Counted from the stretch's first letter, positions 15,633 to 23,902 are shown. The stretch: 32,693 nt of DNA from Xanthobacteraceae bacterium (GCA_019745775.1 JAIESR010000037.1:1-32693), one strand, 5' to 3'. A program made the numbers and translations. The notes: generated by a model not told the origin, from the letters alone.

Positions 15633-16364
15633 ATGGCGACCGTGCCGGCCCTCGACCTGCCGCCCCTGTTCCGCCTCGTGACCTTGCGCGAGGTCGGCGA
15701 CGCCATGGCGCATGCGACGGCGATCGCGGCCGATGCGGGTGCTGGCACCCTTGTGCATGTCGGGCGGTTCGACCTCGCCGAGTTCGCCGTTGTGCTGGAA
15801 CCGGACGAGCCGCTCTGGCAGGCGCGGCGCGCGATCTATGCGGGTTTGGCAGCGCTCGCCGATGCGCTGGCGGTGCACGCGCCGCCCGAGAAGCCGATCG
15901 CCTTCGACTGGCCGGATGCGATCCGGGTCGATGGCGGGCTGGTGGGCGGCGTTCGGCTGGAGTGGCCGGCCGACGCCGATGAGAACGAGCCGGCGCCCTG
16001 GCTGGTGTTCGGCGCCATGATCCGCACGGTGTCGCTCGGCGAGAACGAGCCCGGCCTCACGCCGCTCTCCGCCGCGCTCGAAGACGAAGGCTTCGACGGT
16101 TTAGGCTCCGGCCGACTGGTGGAGAGCTTCGCGCGCCATCTCATGAGCGCGATCGATTTCTGGAACGAGAAAGGCTTTGGCGAGATCGAAAAGAACTATC
16201 TAGCGCGGCTCGCACCAGAGAGTGGGGTACGCCGCGCGATCGACGACAACGGCGATTTGCTGGTGCGGCGCGTGACTGCGGCCGAGCCGTTGCGGCTTTC
16301 GCTCGTTGAAGCGTTGTCGCGGGTGTCGTGGCTCGATCCCGAGACGCGAGGGCCGCGCAAATGA
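15633..16364 (+). CDS. Biotin/lipoate ligase-like protein, probably catalytically degenerate
   Basis: This 243-aa protein matches the biotin/lipoate A/B ligase superfamily (pfam BPL_LplA_LipB_2-like). Key places are altered. The N-terminal GTLVHVGRFDLAEFAVVLEPDEPL occupies the position where BirA has a GRGRRGR nucleotide loop, and that loop is absent. In WPDAIRVDGGLVGGVRLEW the BirA-type catalytic lysine (consensus GRKxAGIL) is replaced by G-L. No other lysine can be assigned the role. It heads the formate dehydrogenase accessory operon, so it may bind a cofactor or protein partner rather than ligate. The start is ATG 15633, with GTG 15624 possible; GGGAA at 15618-15622 is the only purine-rich site. 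The alignment was made by eye. Confidence 0.75.
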   Translation: MATVPALDLPPLFRLVTLREVGDAMAHATAIAADAGAGTLVHVGRFDLAEFAVVLEPDEPLWQARRAIYAGLAALADALAVHAPPEKPIAFDWPDAIRVDGGLVGGVRLEWPADADENEPAPWLVFGAMIRTVSLGENEPGLTPLSAALEDEGFDGLGSGRLVESFARHLMSAIDFWNEKGFGEIEKNYLARLAPESGVRRAIDDNGDLLVRRVTAAEPLRLSLVEALSRVSWLDPETRGPRK

Positions 16365-16376
16365 AGCGCGCTTGAC

Positions 16377-16910
16377 ATGAAGCTCTTGCGCACCATCCGT
16401 CTCGATCCATCGGACACGTTCGTGTTCGAACAGGCCGCCGAACCCGGCGAATGGGCGGTGTCGGGCGCGTTCGCGTTCTGGGATCACGATCTCGCTGCCA
16501 TGGACGGCAAGGAGCGCGCGGCGTTCCGCTCGGGATTCCTGGGCGTGCAGTCGCTCGGCTGGTCGACGCTGGTGCAGATCGTCGAGGCGAGCGAAGACGA
16601 TCGCCTCGCCGCGATCGACACGTTGGCGAAGCACCTGGTGGCCGCGTTCGGCGCGCCCAGTGTCGCCGACGCGGTGGCGGCGGCGGAGGAGGAGTTCACC
16701 TTCGCGGCGTCGCTTTGCGATCATCCGCTCGATATGCTGGTCGCGGTCCATCGCACGGTCGAGAACGGTGAGATCAGGGAGGCGTTTCGGACGCTGCGGC
16801 CGCGCGGCGAGCGCAAGCCGATGCGGGCCTACTCATTCCTCGAGGTCGAGGGCGAGGGGGAGCCGGCCGAGACGGTCGATCTGGCGAAGCTCGCGAAGGG
16901 CAATAAGTGA
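16377..16910 (+). CDS. DUF6505 family protein (formate dehydrogenase accessory)
   Basis: This 177-aa protein of unknown function belongs, from its sequence and position, to the DUF6505 family found with formate dehydrogenase clusters. It opens MKLLRTIRLDPSDTFVFE and contains GEWAVSGAFAFWD (25-37) and SGFLGVQSLGWSTLVQI. It has no signal peptide and no membrane segment, so it is cytoplasmic. It starts 12 bp after the ligase-like gene, and its TGA shares one base with the next ATG (TGATG), giving translational coupling. A role in enzyme maturation is inferred from position only. Confidence 0.75.
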   Translation: MKLLRTIRLDPSDTFVFEQAAEPGEWAVSGAFAFWDHDLAAMDGKERAAFRSGFLGVQSLGWSTLVQIVEASEDDRLAAIDTLAKHLVAAFGAPSVADAVAAAEEEFTFAASLCDHPLDMLVAVHRTVENGEIREAFRTLRPRGERKPMRAYSFLEVEGEGEPAETVDLAKLAKGNK

Positions 16911-17917
16911 TGCATGATTTCTGGCTTTCGTGCGGGCACCACCTGCTCGATCGTGACGAGGGTGGCGGACTTGTCGCCACCGACGAGTTCCTGAAGGCCT
17001 ACCTGGCGCGGCCGGAACTCACGCCGCCCGACGACGCCTGCGTGGTCGAGCGCACCTTGCATGCGGCGCTGCTGACCAATCCGCGGCGGCCGCTCGATGC
17101 CTCCGAGATCGCGGCAATCGCCGACAAGGATGCGCGCGAGAACTGGACCATCATGATTGCGTTCCGCGATCTGCTGATGGCTCACAGGACCATCGAGGGC
17201 GCCTATCTGCATCTCGTGCGAAACGGCTTCGGCGCCACGCCGCTCCTGTTCGTGAACCAGATCGTGCACGCGATCCTGCGCAACCTGCTCGACGGTAGCG
17301 ACGACGTCTATGCGCTGCGCGCGGCCGAGATGTTCTTCCGGCCGCAGCGGCTGACGACATACGAGGGCTCGCTGATCGCTGCCGACGAGGAGACCGTCGC
17401 CGGCAGCAATGCCAGCGCCGCGTCGCCGCTCGTTTCGATGCTGGGCATTCCGGCCGAAGCCGCGATCGATGTGCTCAACGACGACAATGCGCACGACTAC
17501 TGGGAGCGCAGCGATCGCTTCGATATGGCGCTCGACCTGACCGCCGGCCGGCGCGGCCTCGCCGCCCTCGGCGGCGTCATCGCGCGCTGGGTGCGGCATC
17601 TCCTCGCCATCGACGTGGCAGTAGAGCCATTGACCGAGGCGCAGGACGTGAAGCTCACCTGGTATGTCGGCCTCGATGCCCAGGGCACCAAGATCGGCGA
17701 CGATCTCTGGAACGGCGAGAAACTCGACGATGCCGCACTCGGGCGCATCGTCGGACTCTACCGGCTGACCTTCCGGGATGATGCGCCGGTGCTCGACAAG
17801 GCCAAAGGCGAGCCCATCTATCTGATCATGGCGATGACGCCGGACGGGATGCTGCGGGTGAAGCCGCAGAATCTCGTGACCGGCCTGCCGATCAGGCATC
17901 TGGAGGACGTGTCGTGA
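16910..17917 (+). CDS. DUF6352 family protein (formate dehydrogenase accessory)
   Basis: This 335-aa cytoplasmic protein of unknown function belongs to the DUF6352 family by pattern and gene order. It opens MHDFWLSCGHHLLDRDEGG. The middle carries FFRPQRLTTYEGSLIAADEE, and the region AAIDVLNDDNAHDYWERSDRF is strongly acidic and aromatic. No signal peptide is seen. The cysteine and histidines in SCGHH could bind metal, which is speculative. I chose ATG 16910, overlapping the upstream stop by one base, over GTG 16907; GAAGGG lies about 9-14 nt upstream. It overlaps the next gene by 4 bp (GTGA). Confidence 0.75.
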   Translation: MHDFWLSCGHHLLDRDEGGGLVATDEFLKAYLARPELTPPDDACVVERTLHAALLTNPRRPLDASEIAAIADKDARENWTIMIAFRDLLMAHRTIEGAYLHLVRNGFGATPLLFVNQIVHAILRNLLDGSDDVYALRAAEMFFRPQRLTTYEGSLIAADEETVAGSNASAASPLVSMLGIPAEAAIDVLNDDNAHDYWERSDRFDMALDLTAGRRGLAALGGVIARWVRHLLAIDVAVEPLTEAQDVKLTWYVGLDAQGTKIGDDLWNGEKLDDAALGRIVGLYRLTFRDDAPVLDKAKGEPIYLIMAMTPDGMLRVKPQNLVTGLPIRHLEDVS

Positions 17918-18429
17918 GTGCCGCGCCTTTCACGCAGATCTCGGTCGGCGTCGTGGTCGAGCGCCGCAACGCCGACAGCCCATGGATCGACTTCACCTGG
18001 CGGCCGATCACGGCATTGCCCGGCGCGCCCTTGGTCGCGCCGTGGACGCAACTGTCGGCCGAGGGCGACAGCGTGACCTTCTATGCGGGCGCCGCCGAGG
18101 TTGCGCTCTATCGCACCGAAACGGCGCACTATCGCGACAATCTCGCATCAGGTTCGCCGTCGCTCTGGGTGGCGTTGCGGCCGACCGAGGCCGAGCCGCC
18201 GTTCGATCTCGTTGCCGTCACTGCCGATCCTGCCGAAGGCGAGGGCTTTACGCAGAATGGCGACCATCTGGTCGAGCCGGTGCCGATGCCGGAACCCGTG
18301 CGCGTGATCGTCGAAGCGTTCGTGGCCGAACACCACGTCGAGCAGCCGTTCGTGAAGCGCAAACGGGATCGTGCCAATCCGGAAGCGCTCGCGCGCCGCG
18401 GACCGCCGCCAAAGGACCGGCTGCGATGA
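17914..18429 (+). CDS. DUF3305 domain-containing protein
   Basis: This 171-aa protein matches DUF3305, a family found with periplasmic formate dehydrogenases. It opens with ISVGVVVERRNADSPWIDFTW and continues with an ALYRTETAHYRDNL segment and a PSLWVALRP strand. The C-terminal 35 residues are basic and proline-rich (KRKRDRANPEAL..RRGPPPKDR). It is cytoplasmic. The GTG start at 17914 overlaps the upstream stop (GTGA) and has GGAGG about 7 nt before it. Its ATGA overlap with the next gene fits coexpression with DUF3306. Function is unknown. Confidence 0.85.
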   Translation: MSAAPFTQISVGVVVERRNADSPWIDFTWRPITALPGAPLVAPWTQLSAEGDSVTFYAGAAEVALYRTETAHYRDNLASGSPSLWVALRPTEAEPPFDLVAVTADPAEGEGFTQNGDHLVEPVPMPEPVRVIVEAFVAEHHVEQPFVKRKRDRANPEALARRGPPPKDRLR

Positions 18430-19172
18430 ACGATCCGGAGAATTTCCTGACGCGCTGGTCGCGCCGCAAACGCGAAGAGGCGGCCGAGCCTGATCGCGCG
18501 AGCGACGAGAAGGACGTGCAAGGCGGTTCGGAAGCAACGGCCGCCGAGCAGAGCGCCGGCGATGCACCACCGCTTCCAGCGACGGGCGACAACCCGGCAG
18601 AACCTGAATTCGACCTTTCGACGCTGCCGCCGATCGAGACGATCGTGGCAGAAACCGACATTCGTGCTTTTCTCCGGCCCGGCGTGCCGGCGGAACTCCG
18701 TCTTGCGGCGCTTCGCCGCGCGTGGGTCGCCGATCCCAAGGTGCGGGATTTTGTCGGGCTCAACGACTACGACTTCGATTTCCACACCCCCGGCGCGATC
18801 CCCGGTTTCGGCGCGCTGGAAATGACGGACGAGCTGCGTCAGGAGGTGGCCCGGATGATCTCAGGGTGGCAGCCGGAGCCCGAGCAGGCCGTCGCGCGAT
18901 CGGCGGACGAGACGGCATCCGAGCCGGCGCCCACGGTTTCACCAGTGCAACCCGCGGTGTCGACTGTGGAAACAAGCGCGCCCTCAGCGCGCGGGACACT
19001 GGAGGTTGACAAAGGTGCAGATCAGGTCGCGCCGCCTCAAGATGAATTGATGACCGATAAAGCAAAAGCGCAGCGCAATAAAGACTATGCTGCGGCGCAA
19101 CAACAGCATTCGGAATCGGAAAATCTGCAAAAACTTGCAAGGCGCGGCCACGGTCGCGCTTTGCCCAAGTAA
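18426..19172 (+). CDS. DUF3306 domain-containing protein
   Basis: This 248-aa protein matches DUF3306. The N-terminus FLTRWSRRKREEA (7-19) is the family signature. It is followed by a low-complexity acidic linker rich in Ala, Glu and Pro, then a folded core about residues 68-148 (FDLSTLPPIETIVAETDI, FLRPGVP, LRRAWVADPKVRDFVGLNDYDFDF). The C-terminal half is again disordered-looking and ends HGRALPK, as in relatives. DUF3306 proteins accompany FdhA/TorD genes; a role in dehydrogenase assembly is inferred from context. The start overlaps DUF3305 by 4 bp. After it comes a 93-bp AT-rich gap, so the accessory operon may end here. Confidence 0.85.
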   Translation: MNDPENFLTRWSRRKREEAAEPDRASDEKDVQGGSEATAAEQSAGDAPPLPATGDNPAEPEFDLSTLPPIETIVAETDIRAFLRPGVPAELRLAALRRAWVADPKVRDFVGLNDYDFDFHTPGAIPGFGALEMTDELRQEVARMISGWQPEPEQAVARSADETASEPAPTVSPVQPAVSTVETSAPSARGTLEVDKGADQVAPPQDELMTDKAKAQRNKDYAAAQQQHSESENLQKLARRGHGRALPK

Positions 19173-19265
19173 TACTATTGACCATAGGGATAGACTATTG
19201 ACCCACGGACAGTCGCATGGGCAAACTTCCGGAAATTAAATTGGAATAACAAAAAAGTTCCTTCC
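19173..19265 (+). promoter_or_regulatory. Promoter/operator region with two 20-bp-phased direct repeats
   Basis: This 93-bp gap before the HTH-TorD gene is AT-rich compared with the surrounding genes. ACTATTGACC occurs twice, at 19174-19183 and 19194-19203, exactly 20 bp apart (two helical turns). Each copy contains TTGACC, which resembles a -35 element, but no good -10 sits at the usual distance. A palindrome TTCCGGAA lies at 19227-19234. No purine-rich ribosome binding site precedes the ATG at 19266. The phased repeats look like binding sites for a dimeric HTH protein, possibly the product of the next gene. Confidence 0.5.
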
Positions 19266-20045
19266 ATGCGCGATGAGGGCCTCGACGAAGCGATTCGTGC
19301 CGCCGGCGGCGTCGGCGCGCTTGCCCGAAAAATTGGCATCTCCCAACCGTCAGTATCGAACTGGTCGCGCATCCCAGCCGAGCGCGTGGTCGCCATCGAA
19401 GCGGCGACCGGTGTCGATCGCAGCGTGCTGCGCCCTGACCTCTACGGCGAGCGGCAGCCCAACGCCGGCGACCCCGAGGAAGTCGATGCCGCGCGCTCCC
19501 AGGAATACACGCTGCTCGCCGCGCTGCTGGCGCGCGCCCCCGATCAGGCCTTGCTCGATCGCCTCGCGACATTGCGTGGCGATCCGTCGCCGCTCGGCGT
19601 TGCGCATGCCGCGCTCGCGGATGCGGCCAGCCGCATGACCTCCGATCGCGTCGAGCGCGAGTATTTCAACCTCTTCATCGGCCTTGGGCGCGGAGAACTG
19701 CTGCCCTATGGCTCGTATTATCAGTCAGGATTTCTGTACGAGCGCCCACTGGCGCGGCTGCGCGAGCAGCTCTCGCGGCTCGGCATCGAGCGCGCGGACG
19801 GGGAGTCCGAGCCCGAAGATCACGCGGCGATCCTGTGTGAGATCATGGCCGGTCTCATCAATGGGCGCCTGGCCGCCGAAGTCGGCGCCGACCGCGATCT
19901 CTTCGAGAACCATCTTTCGCCCTGGATCGGACGATTCTTCGCCGATCTGGAGCAAGCCGAAGCGGCCGAGTTCTACCGTCACGTCGGAACGCTCGGTCGT
20001 CTGTTCGTGGACATCGAGACTGAGGCTTTCGCGCTGCCGTCATGA
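19266..20045 (+). CDS. HTH (YdaS/Cro-like) domain fused to TorD-family molybdoenzyme chaperone
   Basis: This 259-aa cytoplasmic protein has two parts. Residues 1-60 form a Cro/YdaS-type helix-turn-helix (GGVGALARKIGISQPSVSNWSRIPAERVVAIEAATGVDR). Residues about 75-255 are an all-helical TorD/DmsD chaperone domain, with the mark EYFNLFIGLGRGELLPYGSYYQSGFLYERPL and later EDHAAILCEIMAGLI. TorD proteins hold molybdoenzymes and their Tat signals until the cofactor is loaded; here the client is surely FdhA. The fused HTH suggests the chaperone can also bind DNA, perhaps the phased repeats just upstream. It lies 37 bp before the small Tat gene. The absence of a ribosome binding site is odd. Both domains are recognised with confidence; the regulatory role is inferred. 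Confidence 0.85.
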   Translation: MRDEGLDEAIRAAGGVGALARKIGISQPSVSNWSRIPAERVVAIEAATGVDRSVLRPDLYGERQPNAGDPEEVDAARSQEYTLLAALLARAPDQALLDRLATLRGDPSPLGVAHAALADAASRMTSDRVEREYFNLFIGLGRGELLPYGSYYQSGFLYERPLARLREQLSRLGIERADGESEPEDHAAILCEIMAGLINGRLAAEVGADRDLFENHLSPWIGRFFADLEQAEAAEFYRHVGTLGRLFVDIETEAFALPS

Positions 20046-20082
20046 ATGTCGGCGCGCGAACCCGACCAAGGGAGGTACGGCG

Positions 20083-20295
20083 ATGAAGCAAGAGCGCAAG
20101 GCGAGTAGGGTCGGCCGGCGTGAGTTCCTTCGTACGCTTGGCGTAGGTACCGCAGCGGCTGCGGCCAGCACGCCGTTTGTCGGTCCGGCCGCCGCCGACA
20201 CCGAAAGCAACGACGAAAAGCGGAAGGCGCGCTACCAGCCGAACTCGGCCGAGGTGCAGACCTTCTATCGTGTCAACCGCTATCCCACGAAGTAA
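20083..20295 (+). CDS. Formate dehydrogenase-region small Tat-signal protein
   Basis: This 70-aa protein has a twin-arginine signal (VGRREFLRTLGVGTAAAAAS, residues 10-29) and a short, charged C-terminal part ending NSAEVQTFYRVNRYPTK. It matches the small family annotated as formate dehydrogenase region TAT-sorted signal protein (TIGR02811-type). A strong ribosome binding site (AAGGGAGG) precedes the ATG. It sits 14 bp before fdhA and is probably cotranslated with it. Its role is not known; it may be a small subunit or an export partner for the dehydrogenase. Confidence 0.85.
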   Translation: MKQERKASRVGRREFLRTLGVGTAAAAASTPFVGPAAADTESNDEKRKARYQPNSAEVQTFYRVNRYPTK

Positions 20296-20309
20296 CGGGA
20301 GAAGCCGTC

Positions 20310-23249
20310 ATGCTGATCAAGCGAACGGAACGTCAGGCCCGCCGCGGTGTGCTTGCGCAAGGGCTGCCGGGCCAATCCGACGCCGGCCTCGATCGCCGGT
20401 CGTTTTTGCGCCGCTCCGGCCTGGTCGCCGGCGGTCTTGCCGCTCTCGGCAGCCTGCCGCTGGCCAGCGTCCGCAAGGCGGAAGCCGGCCCGCCGGCCAA
20501 GCCGGGCGCTGCGGTCACCATCCGCAAGAACGTCTGCACGCACTGTTCGGTCGGCTGCACCGTGATCGGCAAAGTATCGCAAGGCGTGTGGATCGGGCAG
20601 GAGCCCGGCTGGGACTCGCCGATCAATCGCGGATCGCACTGCGCCAAGGGTGCGGCGGTGCGCGAGCTCGTGCATGGCGACCGCCGGGTGAAGTACCCGA
20701 TGAAGCTGGTCAACGGTCAATGGACCAAGATTTCCTGGGACACCGCGATCAACGAGATCGGCGACAAGCTGAACGCGATCCGCGCCAAATCCGGACCGGA
20801 GTCGGTCTACTGGCTCGGCTCCGCGAAGTTCACCAACGAAAGCGCCTATCTGTACCGCAAGTTTGCGGCCTATTGGGGCACCAACAACGTCGATCATCAG
20901 GCGCGCATCTGCCATTCGACCACGGTCGCCGGCGTCGCCAATACCTGGGGCTACGGCGCGCAGACCAACAGCTACAACGACATCCGCAACGCCAAGACCA
21001 TGATCATCATGGGCGGCAATCCGGCGGAAGCGCATCCGGTGTCGCTGCAGCACCTGCTCGAAGGCAAGGAGCTTAATCGGGCGAACTACATCGTGATCGA
21101 GCCGCGGCTCACGCGCACGGCGGCACATGCGACGGAATACGTCCGCATCCGCTCCGGCACCGACATTCCGGTGATCTACGGGATCCTCTGGCACATCTTC
21201 CGCAACGGCTGGGAAGACAAGCAGTTCATCGAACAGCGCGTCTACGGCATGGAGGACGTGCGCAAAGAAATCGAGAAGTGGAATCCGGAGGAGGTCGAGC
21301 GTGTCTCCGGCGTGCCGGGCGCTCAGCTTGAGCGCGTCGCCAAGATGTTCGCCACCGAGAAGCCCGCCACGCTGATCTGGTGCATGGGCGCGACCCAGCA
21401 CACGGTCGGTACCGCCAACGTCCGCGCATTCTGCATTGCGTTGCTTGCGACCGGTAACGTCGGCTCGTTCGGCACAGGCGCCAACATATTCCGGGGCCAC
21501 TGCAATGTGCAGGGCGCCACCGATCTCGGCCTCGATATCGTGACGCTGCCGCTGTACTACGGCCTCGTGGAGGGCGCCTGGCGGCATTGGTGCCGTGTCT
21601 GGGAAGTCGACTACGACTGGATGCTCTCCCGCTTCGATTCGAAGGAGGCGATGGAGACCGCCGGGATTCCGTCGACCCGCTGGTTCGACGCGACATTGCT
21701 GCCGCAGAAGGAAGTCCGTCAGAAGGACAACCTGAAAGCCATGATGGTGTTCGGGCATGGCGGCAACACCGTCACCCGCATGCCGAAGGCGGCCGAGGGC
21801 ATCGCCGCGCTCGACCTGCTGGTGGTGGCCGACCCGCACCCGACCACCTGGGCGGTGCTCGGAGAGCGCAAGGATAACACCTACCTGCTGCCGACCTGCA
21901 CTTCGTTTGAGAGCGACGGCTCGCGCACCGCGTCGAACCGTTCGATCCAGTGGGCCGAGCAGGTCGTCAAGCCAATCTTCGAATCGAAGAACGACAACGA
22001 GGTGATGTATCTTCTTGCGCGCAAACTCGGCTTTGCCGACCGGATGTTCAAGAACATCAAGGTCAACGGCACCGAGCCCGTCGCCGAAGACATCCTGCGC
22101 GAGATCAACCGCGGGGGCTGGTCGACCGGCTACTGCGGCCAGTCGCCGGAACGCCTGAAGGCGCACATGAAGAACCAGGACAAATTCGACCTGGTGACCC
22201 TGCGCGCGCCGAAGGACATCCCCGAAATCGGCGGCGACTACTACGGCCTGCCATGGCCGTGCTGGGGTACGCCCGAACTTCGGCATCCCGGCACGCACAC
22301 GCTGTACAACACCAGCCTGCACGTCATGGACGGCGGCGGCACGTTCCGCGCCCGCTTCGGCGTGGAGCGTGAGGAGAAGCTGGCCGACGGCACGGTCCGC
22401 AAGGTCAGTCTCCTGGCGAACGGGTCATACTCGCTGGGCTCCGAGATCCGGGATGGCTACCCCGAATTCACCTACGGGGTGTTGAAGAAGCTCGGCTGGG
22501 ACGGCGAACTCACCGAGACCGAGCGGACCACGATTGAACGCGTCGGCGGCAAGAACCCGGACGGCGTGTCCTGGGCCACCGATCTTTCGGGCGGCATCCA
22601 GCGCGTCGCCATGGCACACGGCTGCATCCACTATGGCAACGGCAAGGCCCGCGCCAACGCGTGGAACCTGCCGGATGCGATCCCGGTGCATCGTGAGCCG
22701 ATCTACACCCCGCGGCCCGAGCTGGTCGCGAAGTACCCGACCTTGCCGAACGCGGTGCAGTTCCGCGTTCCCAATGTCGGCTTCGATCTGCAGAAGGCCG
22801 CGGTGGAGAAGGGGATCGCGAAGCAGTTCCCGCTCATCAACACCTCCGGCCGTCTGGTCGAATACGAAGGCGGAGGCGAGGAGACGCGGTCCAACAAGTG
22901 GCTCGCCGAGCTCCAGCAGGACATGTTCATCGAGATCAATCCTGCGGACGCGGCCGAGCGCGGCATCAAGGACGGCCAGTTCGTTCTGGTCACCGGTCCG
23001 GAGATGCCGGCCGGGCGTGCGTGTCGCATGAAAGCGCTGGTGACGGAACGCGTCGGCAAGGGCGTGACCTGGTGTCCGTTCCACTTCGCCGGCTGGTTCA
23101 TGAACGTCGACCAGCGCAGCAAGTATCCGAAGGGCGCCGATCCCATCGTGCTCGGTGAAAGCGTCAACATCGTCACCGGCTACGGCTACGATCCGGTCAC
23201 CGGAATGCAGGAGCCGAAGGCCATGCTCTGCCAGGTCAGGGCAGCTTAA
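20310..23249 (+). CDS. fdhA: Formate dehydrogenase, catalytic alpha subunit (Mo-bisMGD, Cys-type, Tat-exported)
   Basis: This 979-aa protein oxidises formate to CO2 in the periplasm. It has a Tat signal (DRRSFLRRSG, 28-37), then a [4Fe-4S] site at C76, C79, C83 and C111 (CTHCSVGC...SHCAKG). The Mo ligand is C201 in ARICHSTTVAG, with the catalytic His at 202; the codon is TGC, so this is a cysteine enzyme and not a selenoprotein. The motif GAQTNSYNDI (216-225) corresponds to GAMTNHWVDI of E. coli FdnG. Mo-bis-MGD-binding segments follow (IIMGGNPAEAHPVS, YVRIRSGTDIPVIYG, C-terminal GVTWCPFHFAGW). It is led by a GGGAG ribosome binding site and followed 14 bp later by fdhB. Length and order fit the FdnGHI/FdoGHI type. 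Confidence 0.95.
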   Translation: MLIKRTERQARRGVLAQGLPGQSDAGLDRRSFLRRSGLVAGGLAALGSLPLASVRKAEAGPPAKPGAAVTIRKNVCTHCSVGCTVIGKVSQGVWIGQEPGWDSPINRGSHCAKGAAVRELVHGDRRVKYPMKLVNGQWTKISWDTAINEIGDKLNAIRAKSGPESVYWLGSAKFTNESAYLYRKFAAYWGTNNVDHQARICHSTTVAGVANTWGYGAQTNSYNDIRNAKTMIIMGGNPAEAHPVSLQHLLEGKELNRANYIVIEPRLTRTAAHATEYVRIRSGTDIPVIYGILWHIFRNGWEDKQFIEQRVYGMEDVRKEIEKWNPEEVERVSGVPGAQLERVAKMFATEKPATLIWCMGATQHTVGTANVRAFCIALLATGNVGSFGTGANIFRGHCNVQGATDLGLDIVTLPLYYGLVEGAWRHWCRVWEVDYDWMLSRFDSKEAMETAGIPSTRWFDATLLPQKEVRQKDNLKAMMVFGHGGNTVTRMPKAAEGIAALDLLVVADPHPTTWAVLGERKDNTYLLPTCTSFESDGSRTASNRSIQWAEQVVKPIFESKNDNEVMYLLARKLGFADRMFKNIKVNGTEPVAEDILREINRGGWSTGYCGQSPERLKAHMKNQDKFDLVTLRAPKDIPEIGGDYYGLPWPCWGTPELRHPGTHTLYNTSLHVMDGGGTFRARFGVEREEKLADGTVRKVSLLANGSYSLGSEIRDGYPEFTYGVLKKLGWDGELTETERTTIERVGGKNPDGVSWATDLSGGIQRVAMAHGCIHYGNGKARANAWNLPDAIPVHREPIYTPRPELVAKYPTLPNAVQFRVPNVGFDLQKAAVEKGIAKQFPLINTSGRLVEYEGGGEETRSNKWLAELQQDMFIEINPADAAERGIKDGQFVLVTGPEMPAGRACRMKALVTERVGKGVTWCPFHFAGWFMNVDQRSKYPKGADPIVLGESVNIVTGYGYDPVTGMQEPKAMLCQVRAA

Positions 23250-23263
23250 GGGAGGAATGAACC

Positions 23264-23860
23264 ATGGCTCGCATGAAATTCCTCTGCGACGCGGACCGCT
23301 GCATCGAGTGCAACGCCTGCGTCACCGCCTGTAAGAACGAGCATGAGGTGCCTTGGGGCATCAACCGGCGCCGTGTCATCACCATCAATGACGGCAAGCC
23401 CGGCGAACGCTCGGTCTCGATGGCCTGCATGCACTGTACCGACGCGCCCTGCGCCGCGGTGTGCCCGACCAACTGCTTCTACACCACGGCCGACGCGGTG
23501 GTCCTGCACTCCAAGGACCTGTGCATCGGCTGCGGCTATTGCTTCTACGCGTGCCCGTTCGGCGCGCCGCAGTATCCGCGGGTGGGCAACTTCGGATCGC
23601 GCGGCAAGATGGACAAGTGCACCTTCTGCGCCGGCGGCCCGGAGGCCGACAACACGCAGGCCGAATTCGTCAAGTACGGCACCAACCGGCTCGCGGAAGG
23701 CAAGCTCCCGCTGTGCGCCGAGATGTGCTCGACGAAATCGCTGCTCGCCGGCGACGGGGAGATCATCGCCCAGATCTACAAGGAGCGCGTGGTCAAGCGC
23801 GGCTACGGCTCCGGCGCCTGGGGATGGCGGACCGCCTATCGCGAAACGATCGCGACCTAG
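23264..23860 (+). CDS. fdhB: Formate dehydrogenase beta subunit (four [4Fe-4S] clusters)
   Basis: This 198-aa protein relays electrons from FdhA to FdhC. Sixteen cysteines form four ferredoxin-type sites: C13/16/19/23, C55/58/63/67, C87/90/93/97 and C119/122/151/155. This matches FdhB/FdoH of the Fdh3 type. Unlike E. coli FdnH it lacks a C-terminal membrane helix and is shorter, as is common in alphaproteobacteria. It has no signal of its own and probably crosses the membrane as a passenger bound to FdhA. GGGAGG lies 8 nt before the ATG. The fdhC start follows 42 bp after its stop. Confidence 0.95.
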   Translation: MARMKFLCDADRCIECNACVTACKNEHEVPWGINRRRVITINDGKPGERSVSMACMHCTDAPCAAVCPTNCFYTTADAVVLHSKDLCIGCGYCFYACPFGAPQYPRVGNFGSRGKMDKCTFCAGGPEADNTQAEFVKYGTNRLAEGKLPLCAEMCSTKSLLAGDGEIIAQIYKERVVKRGYGSGAWGWRTAYRETIAT

Positions 23861-23902
23861 GCCTTCGCAAACAGCGGCGTAGAAGACAAAGGGAGAAAGA
23901 GC

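Noticed and set aside
19217-19249. Ten-codon leader peptide before the HTH-TorD gene
   Set aside because: ATG to TAA gives a short frame, but it lacks a ribosome binding site and may be chance in AT-rich DNA.
20280-22322. A 680-codon frame antisense to fdhA
   Set aside because: Its composition is that of a complement frame and no domain is visible; fdhA on the other strand is certain.
20310-23249. Selenocysteine formate dehydrogenase
   Set aside because: The Mo-ligand codon at 20910-20912 is TGC, and no in-frame TGA occurs in the gene, so this is the cysteine form.
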